This document shows, piece after piece, positions 26,570-35,196 of a stretch of 64,000 bases of DNA; within the stretch, counting starts at the first letter, position 1, and every line of letters starts with the position of its first letter. Source of the DNA: Psychroflexus lacisalsi (GTDB lineage: Bacteria; Bacteroidota; Bacteroidia; Flavobacteriales; Flavobacteriaceae). The stretch spans positions 124,001 through 188,000 of the forward strand of contig NZ_JAIQYZ010000003.1 of assembly GCF_020164495.1 (NCBI RefSeq), read 5' to 3'. Position numbers and translations under genes: made by a program. The notes beneath the pieces were generated by a model. It had not been told where the DNA came from. It did no database searches and worked only from the letters and a program-made list of their open reading frames with translations.

Positions 26570-27403
26570 CTATTTCAAGAAGTCAAGCAATAGAGAATTA
26601 AACTCCTTATGATGAGTAGTAACTAAACCGTGCGGTGCATCCTTAATGACCTCTAATTTAGGATTTGATATTAATTCCTTTGCCCTCTTTGCTGAAAATT
26701 CCAAAGGAACTATTTGGTCTCCATCTCCATGGACAATCAATGTCGGGATATCAAATTTTTCACAATCCTTTCTAAAATCTGTTTTTCCAAAACTATCCAC
26801 ACAGTCTAAAGTTGCTTTTCTGGAACCTTGCATAGCGAGATTCCAAGTAAATTCAAGCATTGCTTCACTTATTCTCTCACTTTTGAATGTATCATAGTTA
26901 TAAAAGTTTTTACAAAATTCTTTAAAAAACTGAGGTCTGTCCTTAGATATGCCCTCTTTCATTCCATCGAATACAAATGCATCAACGGCATCATTGTCAT
27001 CTGTCTTCATCATAAAAGGTGTCACGGCAGAAACGAGAACAGCTTTATCGATTAAAGAAGTTCCATAGTTTCCAATAAATCTGGCCACTTCTCCTCCACC
27101 CATTGAGAATCCAACAAGAATAACATTTTCAAGTTTTAATGTCTCAATAAGGTCTTTAAGATCTCTTGCAAGAGTATCATAATCGTATCCGTTCCAAGGC
27201 TTTGAGCTTTCACCAAATCCTCTACGGTCGTAAGAAATGACTCTATAGCCATTAGTTACCAAACTATCAATTTGGTATTCCCACATGGCACGATTTAAAG
27301 GCCATCCGTGAATTAATATAACAGGTTGACCACTTCCATAATCATTATAGGCTAGTTTTATGGCTTTTGATTTTTCTAGTGAAGATGTATTTAATTCGCT
27401 CAT
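26570..27403 (-). CDS. Alpha/beta hydrolase (non-haem chloroperoxidase/esterase type)
   Basis: A 277-residue alpha/beta hydrolase. The oxyanion segment is HGWPLNRAMWEYQ, the nucleophile elbow GFSMGGGE holds the catalytic Ser, an acid lies in HGDGDQIVP, and the catalytic His is in DAPHGLV near the C-terminus. This pattern is that of the bacterial cofactor-free haloperoxidase/esterase group. Starting at 27403 (MSELNTSS) avoids an implausible upstream extension from 27430. The natural substrate cannot be told from the sequence. It is monocistronic between two terminators. Confidence 0.9.
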   Translation of the reverse strand: MSELNTSSLEKSKAIKLAYNDYGSGQPVILIHGWPLNRAMWEYQIDSLVTNGYRVISYDRRGFGESSKPWNGYDYDTLARDLKDLIETLKLENVILVGFSMGGGEVARFIGNYGTSLIDKAVLVSAVTPFMMKTDDNDAVDAFVFDGMKEGISKDRPQFFKEFCKNFYNYDTFKSERISEAMLEFTWNLAMQGSRKATLDCVDSFGKTDFRKDCEKFDIPTLIVHGDGDQIVPLEFSAKRAKELISNPKLEVIKDAPHGLVTTHHKEFNSLLLDFLK

Positions 27404-27486
27404 AAGTGTTTTCTTTCTAAGGTAAAACAAATCATAAATGTTGAAATTGAATTAAATAAAATTTAACCTTAAACTATATCCTACAA

Positions 27487-27516
27487 AAAAACCCTGCTTT
27501 TAGAAGCAGGGTTTTA
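27487..27516 (-). terminator. Terminator of rpsA
   Basis: AAACCCTGCTT (27489-27499) pairs with AAGCAGGGTTT (27504-27514). On the minus strand it is followed by T7. Confidence 0.85.
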
Positions 27517-27537
27517 ATTTTTGAAATAAACTAAAAA

Positions 27538-29367
27538 TTATTTATTTTCCATTTTATCCTTAAGTGCCTGCAATTCTGCATTGGCATCTCCGAAAGTAGT
27601 TTTCTTAGATTCGTCTTCAGACTTCTTAGCAGCCTTCTTAACAATCTGAGCTTCCTCTTCTCTGTGGATAGATGTATGTGAAGCGACAACACGCTTGAAC
27701 TCTTTGTTGAATTCAATAATGATAAATTCTGCTGCTTCGCCTTTAGTAAGTTTTGTACCATCTTCTTTTTCAAGATAACGTTGAGGAACAAAAGCTGTAA
27801 CATCTTCATTGAACTCAACAGTAGCACCTTTATCAACTATCTCAGTGATAGATGCAGCATGCTTAGTAGCCACTGCAAATTCATCAGAATATTTATCCCA
27901 TGGATTTGTTTCAGTTTGCTTGTGTCCGAGGCTCAATTTGCGTCCTTCAACATCAAGTTCTAATACAACTACGTCAAGTTTATCTCCAACTTTACAGAAT
28001 TCTGATGGATGCTTTATTTTCTTAGTCCAAGACAAATCAGAAATATAAATTAAACCATCAATTCCTTCTTCTAGTTCTACAAACACTCCGAAGTTTGTAA
28101 AGTTTCTTACTTCACCAACATGCTTAGATCCAACAGGATATTTGTTTGTAATATCAGTCCAAGGATCTGGAGTCAATTGCTTGATACCAAGAGACATTTT
28201 TCTATCTTCTCTATCGAGAGTAAGAATTTTAGCTTCTATCTTATCACCAACGTTTACAAAATCTTGTGCAGATCTCAGGTGAGTACTCCATGACATCTCA
28301 GAAACGTGGATCAACCCTTCAACACCTTCTTCTACTTCAATGAATGCACCGTAGTCTGCGATAACTGTAACTGTTCCGTTAACAACATCACCAACTTTTA
28401 GGCCTTCATCTAAAGCATCCCAAGGATGTTTATGTAATTGTTTTAAACCAAGTTGAATTCTTGTTTTATCTTCATCGAAATCAAGAATAACAACATTCAA
28501 TTTTTGATCTAATTCTACAACTTCATTTGGATGGTTAATTCTTGACCAAGAAAGGTCAGTAATGTGAACCAATCCATCAACTCCACCAAGGTCTACAAAT
28601 ACTCCGTAAGAAGTAATGTTTTTCACAATACCCTCAAGTACTTGTCCTTTTTCTAGCTGACCAATGATTTCTTTTTTCTGTTCTTCGATATCCGCTTCGA
28701 TAAGCGCTTTGTGAGAAACAACAACATTTTTGAATTCGTGGTTGATTTTCACAACTTTGAATTCCATGTTTTTTCCTACGTAAGCGTCATAATCACGAAT
28801 AGGCTTCACATCGATTTGAGAACCTGGCAAGAAAGCTTCGATGCCAAAAACATCTACGATCATTCCACCTTTTGTTCTACATTTTACAGAACCGTTTACG
28901 ATTGTTCCGTCCTCTTGAGCTTTATTAACACGCTCCCAAGCACGAATAACTCTCGCTTTTCTATGTGAAAGAATAAGTTGACCTTCAGCATCTTCTTTGA
29001 TGTCGATGAGAACATCTACCTTATCTCCTACTTTTAGATCTGGATTGTAACGAAATTCATTTAATGATATTACACCTTCACTTTTCGCATTGATGTCGAT
29101 AATCGCATCTTGATCTGTAAGGTGAACTACTGTTCCATCTACAACTTCGTTATGAAGTGTATCTACGAAATTTTCCTCAACTAATTTTTCGAATTGCTCT
29201 AACTGTGCATCATCAACTTCATCAATACCTTCTTCGTATTTGTGCCAGTTGAAATCTTCTAGAAATTGTTTTGGATTTTCTTGTTGTTCAGAAGGAGCAA
29301 CTTTAGGGGTTGACTCTTCAGAACTTGCAACAGATTGTTGCTCTTTGGTTGTTTTGTCTTCAGCCAT
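27538..29367 (-). CDS. rpsA: 30S ribosomal protein S1
   Basis: A 609-residue protein with a Gln/Glu-rich N-terminal tail (about 1-45) and six S1 (OB-fold) repeats. Repeated motifs such as GVFVDLGGVDGLVHITDLSW and GVFVELEEGIDGLIYISDL mark the middle repeats. A charged C-terminal tail follows (about 560-609). S1 is the main mRNA-binding protein of the 30S subunit. ATG 29367 (MAEDKTT) is preferred to 29397 because it gives a family-like N-terminus, but the choice is not certain. A well-formed promoter lies upstream with a leader of about 115 nt. Confidence 0.95.
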   Translation of the reverse strand: MAEDKTTKEQQSVASSEESTPKVAPSEQQENPKQFLEDFNWHKYEEGIDEVDDAQLEQFEKLVEENFVDTLHNEVVDGTVVHLTDQDAIIDINAKSEGVISLNEFRYNPDLKVGDKVDVLIDIKEDAEGQLILSHRKARVIRAWERVNKAQEDGTIVNGSVKCRTKGGMIVDVFGIEAFLPGSQIDVKPIRDYDAYVGKNMEFKVVKINHEFKNVVVSHKALIEADIEEQKKEIIGQLEKGQVLEGIVKNITSYGVFVDLGGVDGLVHITDLSWSRINHPNEVVELDQKLNVVILDFDEDKTRIQLGLKQLHKHPWDALDEGLKVGDVVNGTVTVIADYGAFIEVEEGVEGLIHVSEMSWSTHLRSAQDFVNVGDKIEAKILTLDREDRKMSLGIKQLTPDPWTDITNKYPVGSKHVGEVRNFTNFGVFVELEEGIDGLIYISDLSWTKKIKHPSEFCKVGDKLDVVVLELDVEGRKLSLGHKQTETNPWDKYSDEFAVATKHAASITEIVDKGATVEFNEDVTAFVPQRYLEKEDGTKLTKGEAAEFIIIEFNKEFKRVVASHTSIHREEEAQIVKKAAKKSEDESKKTTFGDANAELQALKDKMENK

Positions 29368-29398
29368 ATGCTGATTTAAAATTTGTATTCTGTTCATC

Positions 29399-29466
29399 CA
29401 AGAAACTCAAGCAAAACTTACAGAAGAGATTAAATTATTTAAAATCAACCTTTTAAACGTTTCTTG
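29399..29466 (-). promoter_or_regulatory. Inverted repeat in the rpsA leader
   Basis: CAAGAAAC (29399-29406) and GTTTCTTG (29459-29466) are perfect 8-bp complements within the predicted 5' leader. The start-proximal arm ends next to the first possible ATG (29397). It could fold into a structure that controls translation, as autoregulation of S1 is known in other bacteria. Confidence 0.35.
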
Positions 29467-29486
29467 TATTGCATTCAAAAGGATTG

Positions 29487-29515
29487 CAAAAATACAACTA
29501 TTTATTGAAAATCAA
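29487..29515 (-). promoter_or_regulatory. Promoter of rpsA
   Basis: On the minus strand TTG (complement of 29513-29515) and TATTTTTG (complement of 29487-29494) are 18 nt apart. Confidence 0.65.
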
Positions 29516-29539
29516 AACCTTAGTTAAAAATTTTAAAGG

Positions 29540-30469
29540 CTATTCCTCAACCTCAACTTCTTCTACTCTAACTGCTTCTTTTTTAGGCTTCACCCCACCA
29601 CCAATATTTCTAGCTATATAGTAGGTCACCTGTGCACCAAATAAGAAAATCACCACAGAGTAATAGATCCAAATTAAGAGTATAACAAGAGAACCTGCAG
29701 CTCCATAAGTAGAACTCAAGTCATTGGTCCCCATATAAAACCCGATAAGAAATTTTCCTACAATAAATAATAAGGCAGTGACTATAGCTCCAGCCCATGT
29801 GTCTTTCCATCGCACCTTTGCGTCTGGAAGTATTTTATACATCAGTGCAAAAATGACGATAAGAATAAGTTGTGAAATTATTATTTGAGCAATTGATATT
29901 AATTCCAAATTGATATCTGGTAATAGGTCGTCCAATTTGCCAAAAGAATAGGACACAATAGCATCCAGGATTAAGGAAACAATAAGGATAAATCCAATAA
30001 CCAACACGACTGAAAAACTCAAGAGTCTGTCAAAAGCTAGTTTAACGTAACCTCTGTTGGGGATAGGTTTGATGTGCCAAATGTGATTAATACCCCTTTG
30101 TAAGCTCACAAAAACGGTAGTTGCAGAAAAAATAAGAATTGAAATACCAATAGTGGCAGATATTGCGCTGTCGGCATTGAAGGCAAAGTTTTCCAGAATA
30201 CTTTCTAAAGTTTGCCTCGATTCTTCTCCAGCTAAACTTGTTATCTGACTGAAAAGCTCTTCTCTTATTTCGGATCGTTCATAAAGACTAGCTCCAACAT
30301 TTAATATAATAATTAATAAAGCAGGAAGGCTAAAGATGGTGTAAAATGCAGTTCCTGCTGCAAAACTCATAGAATCATTGGAAGTGAAATCTTTGATAGA
30401 ATCTACCAATATTTTCACATACTTAAACTCTAAAACTTTTTTTGTTCTTCTTTTTATTTCTGAAAACAT
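29540..30469 (-). CDS. YihY/virulence factor BrkB family membrane protein
   Basis: A 309-residue protein with six predicted membrane helices and the family motif MSFAAGTAFYTIFSLPALL (about 33-51), a central IWHIKP-type loop and an acidic C-terminal tail (VRVEEVEVEE). The family was once called ribonuclease BN; that activity belongs to another protein. The frame can begin at 30493, but the codons for those extra residues contain the -7 box TACTTTTG (complement of 30475-30482), so ATG 30469 is the likelier start, giving a nearly leaderless mRNA. Function in the inner membrane is unknown. Confidence 0.9.
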   Translation of the reverse strand: MFSEIKRRTKKVLEFKYVKILVDSIKDFTSNDSMSFAAGTAFYTIFSLPALLIIILNVGASLYERSEIREELFSQITSLAGEESRQTLESILENFAFNADSAISATIGISILIFSATTVFVSLQRGINHIWHIKPIPNRGYVKLAFDRLLSFSVVLVIGFILIVSLILDAIVSYSFGKLDDLLPDINLELISIAQIIISQLILIVIFALMYKILPDAKVRWKDTWAGAIVTALLFIVGKFLIGFYMGTNDLSSTYGAAGSLVILLIWIYYSVVIFLFGAQVTYYIARNIGGGVKPKKEAVRVEEVEVEE

Positions 30470-30474
30470 GCTTG

Positions 30475-30482
30475 CAAAAGTA
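30475..30482 (-). promoter_or_regulatory. -7 box of the YihY-family gene, 5 nt before the start codon
   Basis: The complement reads TACTTTTG, then five bases, then ATG 30469. No -33 TTG at standard spacing. Confidence 0.45.
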
Positions 30483-30548
30483 AAGGTGAACATTGCAACT
30501 TAAGCTAACATTAATAAAATTTATTAGTTTTAACTTGATTAAATAAAA

Positions 30549-30671
30549 TTATCCAGGTTTTATGAGGTAATACTGAAGTGCTGTCAAGACTTTTCGGTAA
30601 GTCCAATGCACAAGTTTATCCTCTTCAACCATAGGCAAGCATTGTTTTTTTGAATAAAACTTGAATTTCAT
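30549..30671 (-). CDS. Candidate 40-residue small ORF downstream of the GlmU-family gene
   Basis: ATG at 30671 opens a 40-codon frame (MKFKFYSKKQCLPMVEEDKL at its start) ending at 30549. It begins 20 nt after the GlmU-family stop in the same direction and fills most of an otherwise empty 198-bp gap. The composition looks protein-like: a basic start, an acidic centre and a tyrosine/leucine-rich end. It resembles no family I know. A chance frame remains possible. Confidence 0.35.
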   Translation of the reverse strand: MKFKFYSKKQCLPMVEEDKLVHWTYRKVLTALQYYLIKPG

Positions 30672-30691
30672 CAAAAAAATCTCAATAATTT

Positions 30692-31864
30692 CTAATCTCG
30701 GCGATAACTTGATGTCTTTTCAAATATTTCTTCCAAAATAGATTTATCTTTTTTTGTCAAGCTTAGGCCTCGGCGTTTCATCACAAGCTCTGCGACCTCA
30801 AATACTTTATTCAATTTGTAAGTAATCACACCTTGACTTCCTCCCCAGCTGAAACTCGGTACAAAGTTACGTGGAAATCCAGATCCAAAAATATTGGCGC
30901 TAACACCAACGATAGTTCCGGTGTTGAACATCATATTAATACTACATTTGGAATGATCTCCCATAATTAAACCACAAAATTGAAGCCCTGTGTCTTTAAA
31001 TCTTCCGGAATCGTAATCCCAGAGTTTGACATTAGCATAGTTATTTTTGAGATTGGAGGTGTTGGTATCTGCTCCGATATTGCACCACTCCCCGATTACA
31101 GAATTACCCATAAAACCGTCATGCCCTTTGTTGGAATAGCCTAAAATCATTGAATTACTCACTTCTCCACCCACTTTGGAATGTGGACCGATTGTCGTTC
31201 CTGTATAAATTTTAGTCCCCATCTTCACTGTAGAATGATCACAGAGCGCAAAAGGTCCTCTTATGGCCGAGTTTTCCATCACTTCAGCACCTTTACCTAT
31301 ATATATTGGGCCGTCAGTTGCATTAAGTGTCCCATTATAAAGTTTTGCTCCTTCTTCTATAAAAATAAAATCAGAATTAAAACAAGTTACCGTTTCTGGA
31401 ATAGGCTGAGATGTTCTTCCACTGGTTAGTAACTTGAAATCACCCTCAATCGCCTTATGATTTTTTGAAAACAAGTCGGTCACATTTTCTATATAATCCA
31501 GTTCTATATTTAGTTGAGAATTTTTTGGTGTTTGTAAATCAAGACTTTGATTTAGAGATAATCGATAAGCCAAAACAATTTCTCCGTGCTTCAGGACTTC
31601 ATCTTTATTTAAATTTTTCACCTGTTCAAAAAAGTCTTCAGAAGCTAAATATCTGGCATTGATATAAAGATTGTCTCCTTCAACGTGTTCGGGATATTTT
31701 TGTGTGAGATATGTTTCAGTTTTGTAAGAAACGTCGGCTTTAGAAATATGCTCCCATTTTTCTTTCAGAGTTAAAATCCCTAATCGTAGCTCCGCAATAG
31801 GTCTCGTATAAGTTAAGGGAAGAAACTGTGAACGTAAATGGTCGTCAAATAGAATAATATTCAT
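30692..31864 (-). CDS. GlmU-family putative sugar nucleotidyltransferase with left-handed beta-helix
   Basis: A 390-residue protein. The N-terminal half (MNIILFDDHLRSQFLPLTYT) is the form found in Bacteroidota GlmU-like proteins and lacks the classic GGxGTRM nucleotide loop. The C-terminal part (about 165-370) has hexapeptide repeats of a left-handed beta-helix (GPIYIGKGAEVMENSAIRG, GPHSKVGGEVSNSMI), as in acyltransferases. The substrate is uncertain. It may act in amino-sugar or cell-envelope metabolism. It is divergent from panB; a TAGCTTTG sequence lies only 2 nt before the start codon. Confidence 0.85.
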   Translation of the reverse strand: MNIILFDDHLRSQFLPLTYTRPIAELRLGILTLKEKWEHISKADVSYKTETYLTQKYPEHVEGDNLYINARYLASEDFFEQVKNLNKDEVLKHGEIVLAYRLSLNQSLDLQTPKNSQLNIELDYIENVTDLFSKNHKAIEGDFKLLTSGRTSQPIPETVTCFNSDFIFIEEGAKLYNGTLNATDGPIYIGKGAEVMENSAIRGPFALCDHSTVKMGTKIYTGTTIGPHSKVGGEVSNSMILGYSNKGHDGFMGNSVIGEWCNIGADTNTSNLKNNYANVKLWDYDSGRFKDTGLQFCGLIMGDHSKCSINMMFNTGTIVGVSANIFGSGFPRNFVPSFSWGGSQGVITYKLNKVFEVAELVMKRRGLSLTKKDKSILEEIFEKTSSYRRD

Positions 31865-31900
31865 GGCAAAGCTAGTTTTAGTTTCGGGTTATGAAATCGT

Positions 31901-31931
31901 TTGAGCGTGAACTTAAAATTAAGTAATTTAG
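31901..31931 (+). promoter_or_regulatory. Probable promoter of panB
   Basis: TTG at 31901-31903 and TAATTTAG at 31924-31931 are 20 nt apart; the -7 box has A for T at one position. Confidence 0.45.
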
Positions 31932-31953
31932 CAATTCAAATAAAACTAAAATT

Positions 31954-32772
31954 ATGTCTGTAGCCAAGAAGCAATACAAAAGAATTACGGTTAAGTCTCT
32001 TATTGAGATGAAAGCAAATTCTGAAAAAATATCTATGCTGACTTCCTACGACTTCACCATGGCTCAAATTGTTGACCATGCTGGAATAGATGTGATTTTG
32101 GTTGGTGATTCTGCTTCCAACGTTATGGCTGGTCATGAAACTACACTTCCTATTACACTAGACCAAATGATTTATCATGCTTCTGGTGTAATACGTGCAG
32201 TCAAAAGAGCTTTGGTTGTGGTTGACTTACCTTTTGGAAGTTACCAAAGTGACCCGAAAGAAGCTTTGCGTTCTTCAATCCGCATTATGAAAGAAAGTGG
32301 AGCTCATGCAGTAAAACTTGAGGGAGGAAGTGAAATAAAAGATTCTATAAAACGTATTTTAAAAGCTGGAGTCCCTGTGATGGGTCATCTTGGATTGACT
32401 CCACAATCCATCTACAAATTTGGGACTTACACGGTGAGAGCCAAAGAAGAATATGAAGCACAAAAGCTTAAAGAAGATGCATTAATGCTGGAACGCATTG
32501 GGTGTTTTGCGATTGTTCTTGAAAAAGTTCCTGCCAAACTTGCCGAGGAAGTTGCAAAAAGTGTTCAGGTTCCTGTAATTGGTATTGGTGCCGGTGCGGG
32601 AGTTGACGGCCAAGTACTGGTACTTCACGATATGTTGGGAATGAACAAAGAATTTAGCCCTAAATTCTTAAGACGATATGCTGATTTAGAATCGGTTATG
32701 ACAAAGGCGATACAGCATTATAACGAAGATGTGAAAGCTCAAAAATTTCCGAATGAAGAAGAGCAATATTAG
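31954..32772 (+). CDS. panB: 3-methyl-2-oxobutanoate hydroxymethyltransferase
   Basis: A 272-residue PanB, the first committed enzyme of pantothenate synthesis. Family motifs are [19 protein letters not shown] (about 29-47), [18 protein letters not shown] (about 49-66), VKLEGG (about 127-132), [10 protein letters not shown] and the C-terminal [15 protein letters not shown]. Length is usual. No other pan genes are adjacent, although coaD in the same pathway lies 15 kb away. Confidence 0.96.
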   Translation: MSVAKKQYKRITVKSLIEMKANSEKISMLTSYDFTMAQIVDHAGIDVILVGDSASNVMAGHETTLPITLDQMIYHASGVIRAVKRALVVVDLPFGSYQSDPKEALRSSIRIMKESGAHAVKLEGGSEIKDSIKRILKAGVPVMGHLGLTPQSIYKFGTYTVRAKEEYEAQKLKEDALMLERIGCFAIVLEKVPAKLAEEVAKSVQVPVIGIGAGAGVDGQVLVLHDMLGMNKEFSPKFLRRYADLESVMTKAIQHYNEDVKAQKFPNEEEQY

Positions 32773-32776
32773 ACCC

Positions 32777-32902
32777 GCCTGAATGAATTAGTCGGGCAAA
32801 CCCACTTCAATAAGCTATTCTCGCAAATACGACTAAATAACTGGGCTGGGCTGGACTGAATGAGTGAATTAATCAGAAAATCCAGCCTGAATGAATTAGT
32901 CG
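32777..32902 (+). repeat. Intergenic direct repeat cluster between panB and tamL
   Basis: The 18-mer GCCTGAATGAATTAGTCG occurs at 32777-32794 and again at 32885-32902. A degenerate copy (CTGAATGAGTGAATTAATCA) lies between them from 32855. GGCTGGA (32849-32855) and TCCAGCC (32881-32887) form an inverted repeat around the degenerate copy. Twelve bases (CTCGACTAATTC) also occur in reverse orientation at 63157-63168. No gene lies in the 150 bp. Confidence 0.65.
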
Positions 32903-32922
32903 AGTAGATTCAGTATTATTTT

Positions 32923-35196
32923 TTAAAAAGGATAACCAATAGCAAAATTGAGCACTGGGTTTGCAGAATCAAAATTCCATGACGATGTTGGTTCTTTAAT
33001 AGGAGTAGCTAAATCTAACCTGATGACAAATCCTTGAATATCTACACGCAAGCCAAAACCTGCGCCAGCACCAAGCTCATTTAAGAAATTTGAAGAAAAT
33101 TTACCACCTGGTGTTGCTTCGTTATCATTAACAAGCCACACATTTCCTGCGTCTGCGAAAAATGCTCCATTGAGATATTCTGTAATAGGAAATCTGTATT
33201 CAAGATTCGCTTCTAATTTGATATCGCCGGATTGATCAAAAAATGAATTGCTACTATCTTCTGGAGAAAAAGTTCCTGGGCCTAATGAACGTATTCTGAA
33301 TGCACGCACACTGTATGGTCCACCTGAGAAAAATTGCTTTACAAAAGGTAAAGACTCGGTCGTACCCATTGGCTGACCCATGCCCGCAAAAATTCTTCCA
33401 ATCAGCTTTTGTCTTTTTTCATCTAATTTTAGGTGATAACGTATATCTAAATCAGCCTTAAAATAATGAGCATACTCAAGTCCTATAAATTCATTTTGTC
33501 CAGCATCGTTCTGTGAACCCAGTAAATTCAAACCATTACCAGCCATATCGTAATTAAACCCAAAATAAAAACCCTGGCTTGTCGATTGGTCCTTAATTTC
33601 ATTGTAAGTGAAATTATAAGTGAGACCAGCTATAAATTGCTGTTCAAAACTTCGTCTTAAAAAAGGATTATTATCAAGAATTTGATCAAAATCTTCTGAA
33701 GTATTACCCAAATTCACATATTCTAGATTGATTGGTCTCAACTGATGGGAGACATAACTATTGCCTTCCCACAGGTAACCAAAGGAAGATGAAATAGAGT
33801 TTAAGGTGTAAAGTCTGGTTCTGCTTAAATAGTCTAGACCGAGGCTTACCTTAGTTTTTGGAATCGCATATGCAAAGTTTTCATTGAGATCTATTGGAAA
33901 AATTAATCGTGGTAATAAAATCGAAGCATTCAATCCTACCTGGATACTACTCAACCCCTGATCTCCAGTTTTTCCAAAAAATTGTTGTTCATAACCTCCA
34001 CTGAGAGAAAGTCTAAACAATTCCCCTCCTTTGAATAAATTCCTCTTAGAGTAAACCGCACTCAAATTTGGACCAGCAAAATTATTTGATTTGGTCACAC
34101 CCTGAAGCTCTAGCCTTAAGGAACGCTTATTCATAGGAGACAAGAAAATATCTGCCTTAAGATTTCTTTCACCATCAGTGTTTGTAAGCGTGTCGATTTC
34201 CTGATAATCGATATTTACAAACTTATAGGTGTTTAGGGATGATAAACGTCTACTTGTATATCTTGATAGTTTAGGATTATAAGTTTCTCCTGGTTCGATG
34301 AGAACATAAGGCTTTAAGTATTTTGGTTTTATAAATTCTGAATTTTGTACAAAGTTGAAACCCTGGTAATTGATTGTATCTTTAGCTTCTTCTTTATTTT
34401 CTAAAGTCCTATTAGGGTGAATGTTAACCTCATCAATCACATAAGAAACCAGAGACTTTTCTGGCACTTGAGTTTTCAATCTCAAATATAAATTAAAACG
34501 CCTGTCATCATAAGCATTTGTATCTGCTTCAAAAATTAAAAAATCCGAGTTGAAGTTATAGTAACCGCGATCCTTCAGATAATTATCGATTCGCTCACGT
34601 TCAGAAATAAGTTCATCAAAATTGAAAAGACTTTTTTCTTTTATTTCGGTAAACTCCAGCGATGACTGTATATCCTTATAAATCTGAAGAGAGTCTTCAA
34701 AAGTTTTATTGAGCTGGTAAGATTCAAGGCTATAAGGTTCTGGTAAGTTGATTGAGTATTGCACCGATGTAGAGACATCGGCCGAGTCAATTTCTACTAT
34801 GGAAGATATACCACCGCCAAAGTAACCGCTATTTTGTAGTCTGTTTTTCAAAATTTTTTCAACCTCGGAAACATTGATATCCTCAAAATAATAGGGATCT
34901 TCTCCAACTTGCTTATTCAAAAATTTATTAATGAAACCTGGTCTTTCTCTATTTGACTTATAATTGAAGTATAATCCAGGACGCATTCCAAGAAACTTCG
35001 TATTCTTATTTCTAGAAATGGCAGAATTGAGCTTGGACCTCAGTTTATCAATTTCTTTTCCCTTTTTGTTTTCAAATTTAATTTCTGACCCGGTGTACAA
35101 GGTTTTATCTTCTGGAATATATTCTTGAACACTACAAGAAGACAACACAAGAAATGCAGTAATGGCAAACAAAAAGTATTTTAAAAAACTACTCAT
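32923..35196 (-). CDS. tamL: TamL: lipoprotein BamA/TamA-family outer-membrane assembly protein
   Basis: A 757-residue Omp85-family protein. A lipoprotein signal peptide ends in the lipobox LSSC (Cys about 20), which distinguishes the Bacteroidota TamL from classical TamA. POTRA-like domains follow (about 25-330), then a C-terminal beta barrel with the Omp85 motif GGPYSVRAFR (about 635-644). With TamB it moves lipids or outer-membrane proteins across the periplasm. Starting at 35196 gives an 8-nt overlap with the tamB stop, so the pair is translationally coupled; the frame extends to 35244, but that part lies inside tamB. Confidence 0.92.
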   Translation of the reverse strand: MSSFLKYFLFAITAFLVLSSCSVQEYIPEDKTLYTGSEIKFENKKGKEIDKLRSKLNSAISRNKNTKFLGMRPGLYFNYKSNRERPGFINKFLNKQVGEDPYYFEDINVSEVEKILKNRLQNSGYFGGGISSIVEIDSADVSTSVQYSINLPEPYSLESYQLNKTFEDSLQIYKDIQSSLEFTEIKEKSLFNFDELISERERIDNYLKDRGYYNFNSDFLIFEADTNAYDDRRFNLYLRLKTQVPEKSLVSYVIDEVNIHPNRTLENKEEAKDTINYQGFNFVQNSEFIKPKYLKPYVLIEPGETYNPKLSRYTSRRLSSLNTYKFVNIDYQEIDTLTNTDGERNLKADIFLSPMNKRSLRLELQGVTKSNNFAGPNLSAVYSKRNLFKGGELFRLSLSGGYEQQFFGKTGDQGLSSIQVGLNASILLPRLIFPIDLNENFAYAIPKTKVSLGLDYLSRTRLYTLNSISSSFGYLWEGNSYVSHQLRPINLEYVNLGNTSEDFDQILDNNPFLRRSFEQQFIAGLTYNFTYNEIKDQSTSQGFYFGFNYDMAGNGLNLLGSQNDAGQNEFIGLEYAHYFKADLDIRYHLKLDEKRQKLIGRIFAGMGQPMGTTESLPFVKQFFSGGPYSVRAFRIRSLGPGTFSPEDSSNSFFDQSGDIKLEANLEYRFPITEYLNGAFFADAGNVWLVNDNEATPGGKFSSNFLNELGAGAGFGLRVDIQGFVIRLDLATPIKEPTSSWNFDSANPVLNFAIGYPF

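Noticed and set aside
27531-27836. 101-residue minus-strand frame inside rpsA
   Set aside because: It is an out-of-frame shadow of the lysine-rich S1 C-terminus with low-complexity content.
32773-32922. CRISPR array in the repeat cluster after panB
   Set aside because: Only two exact 18-mers with one degenerate copy occur, spacing is irregular and no cas genes are near.
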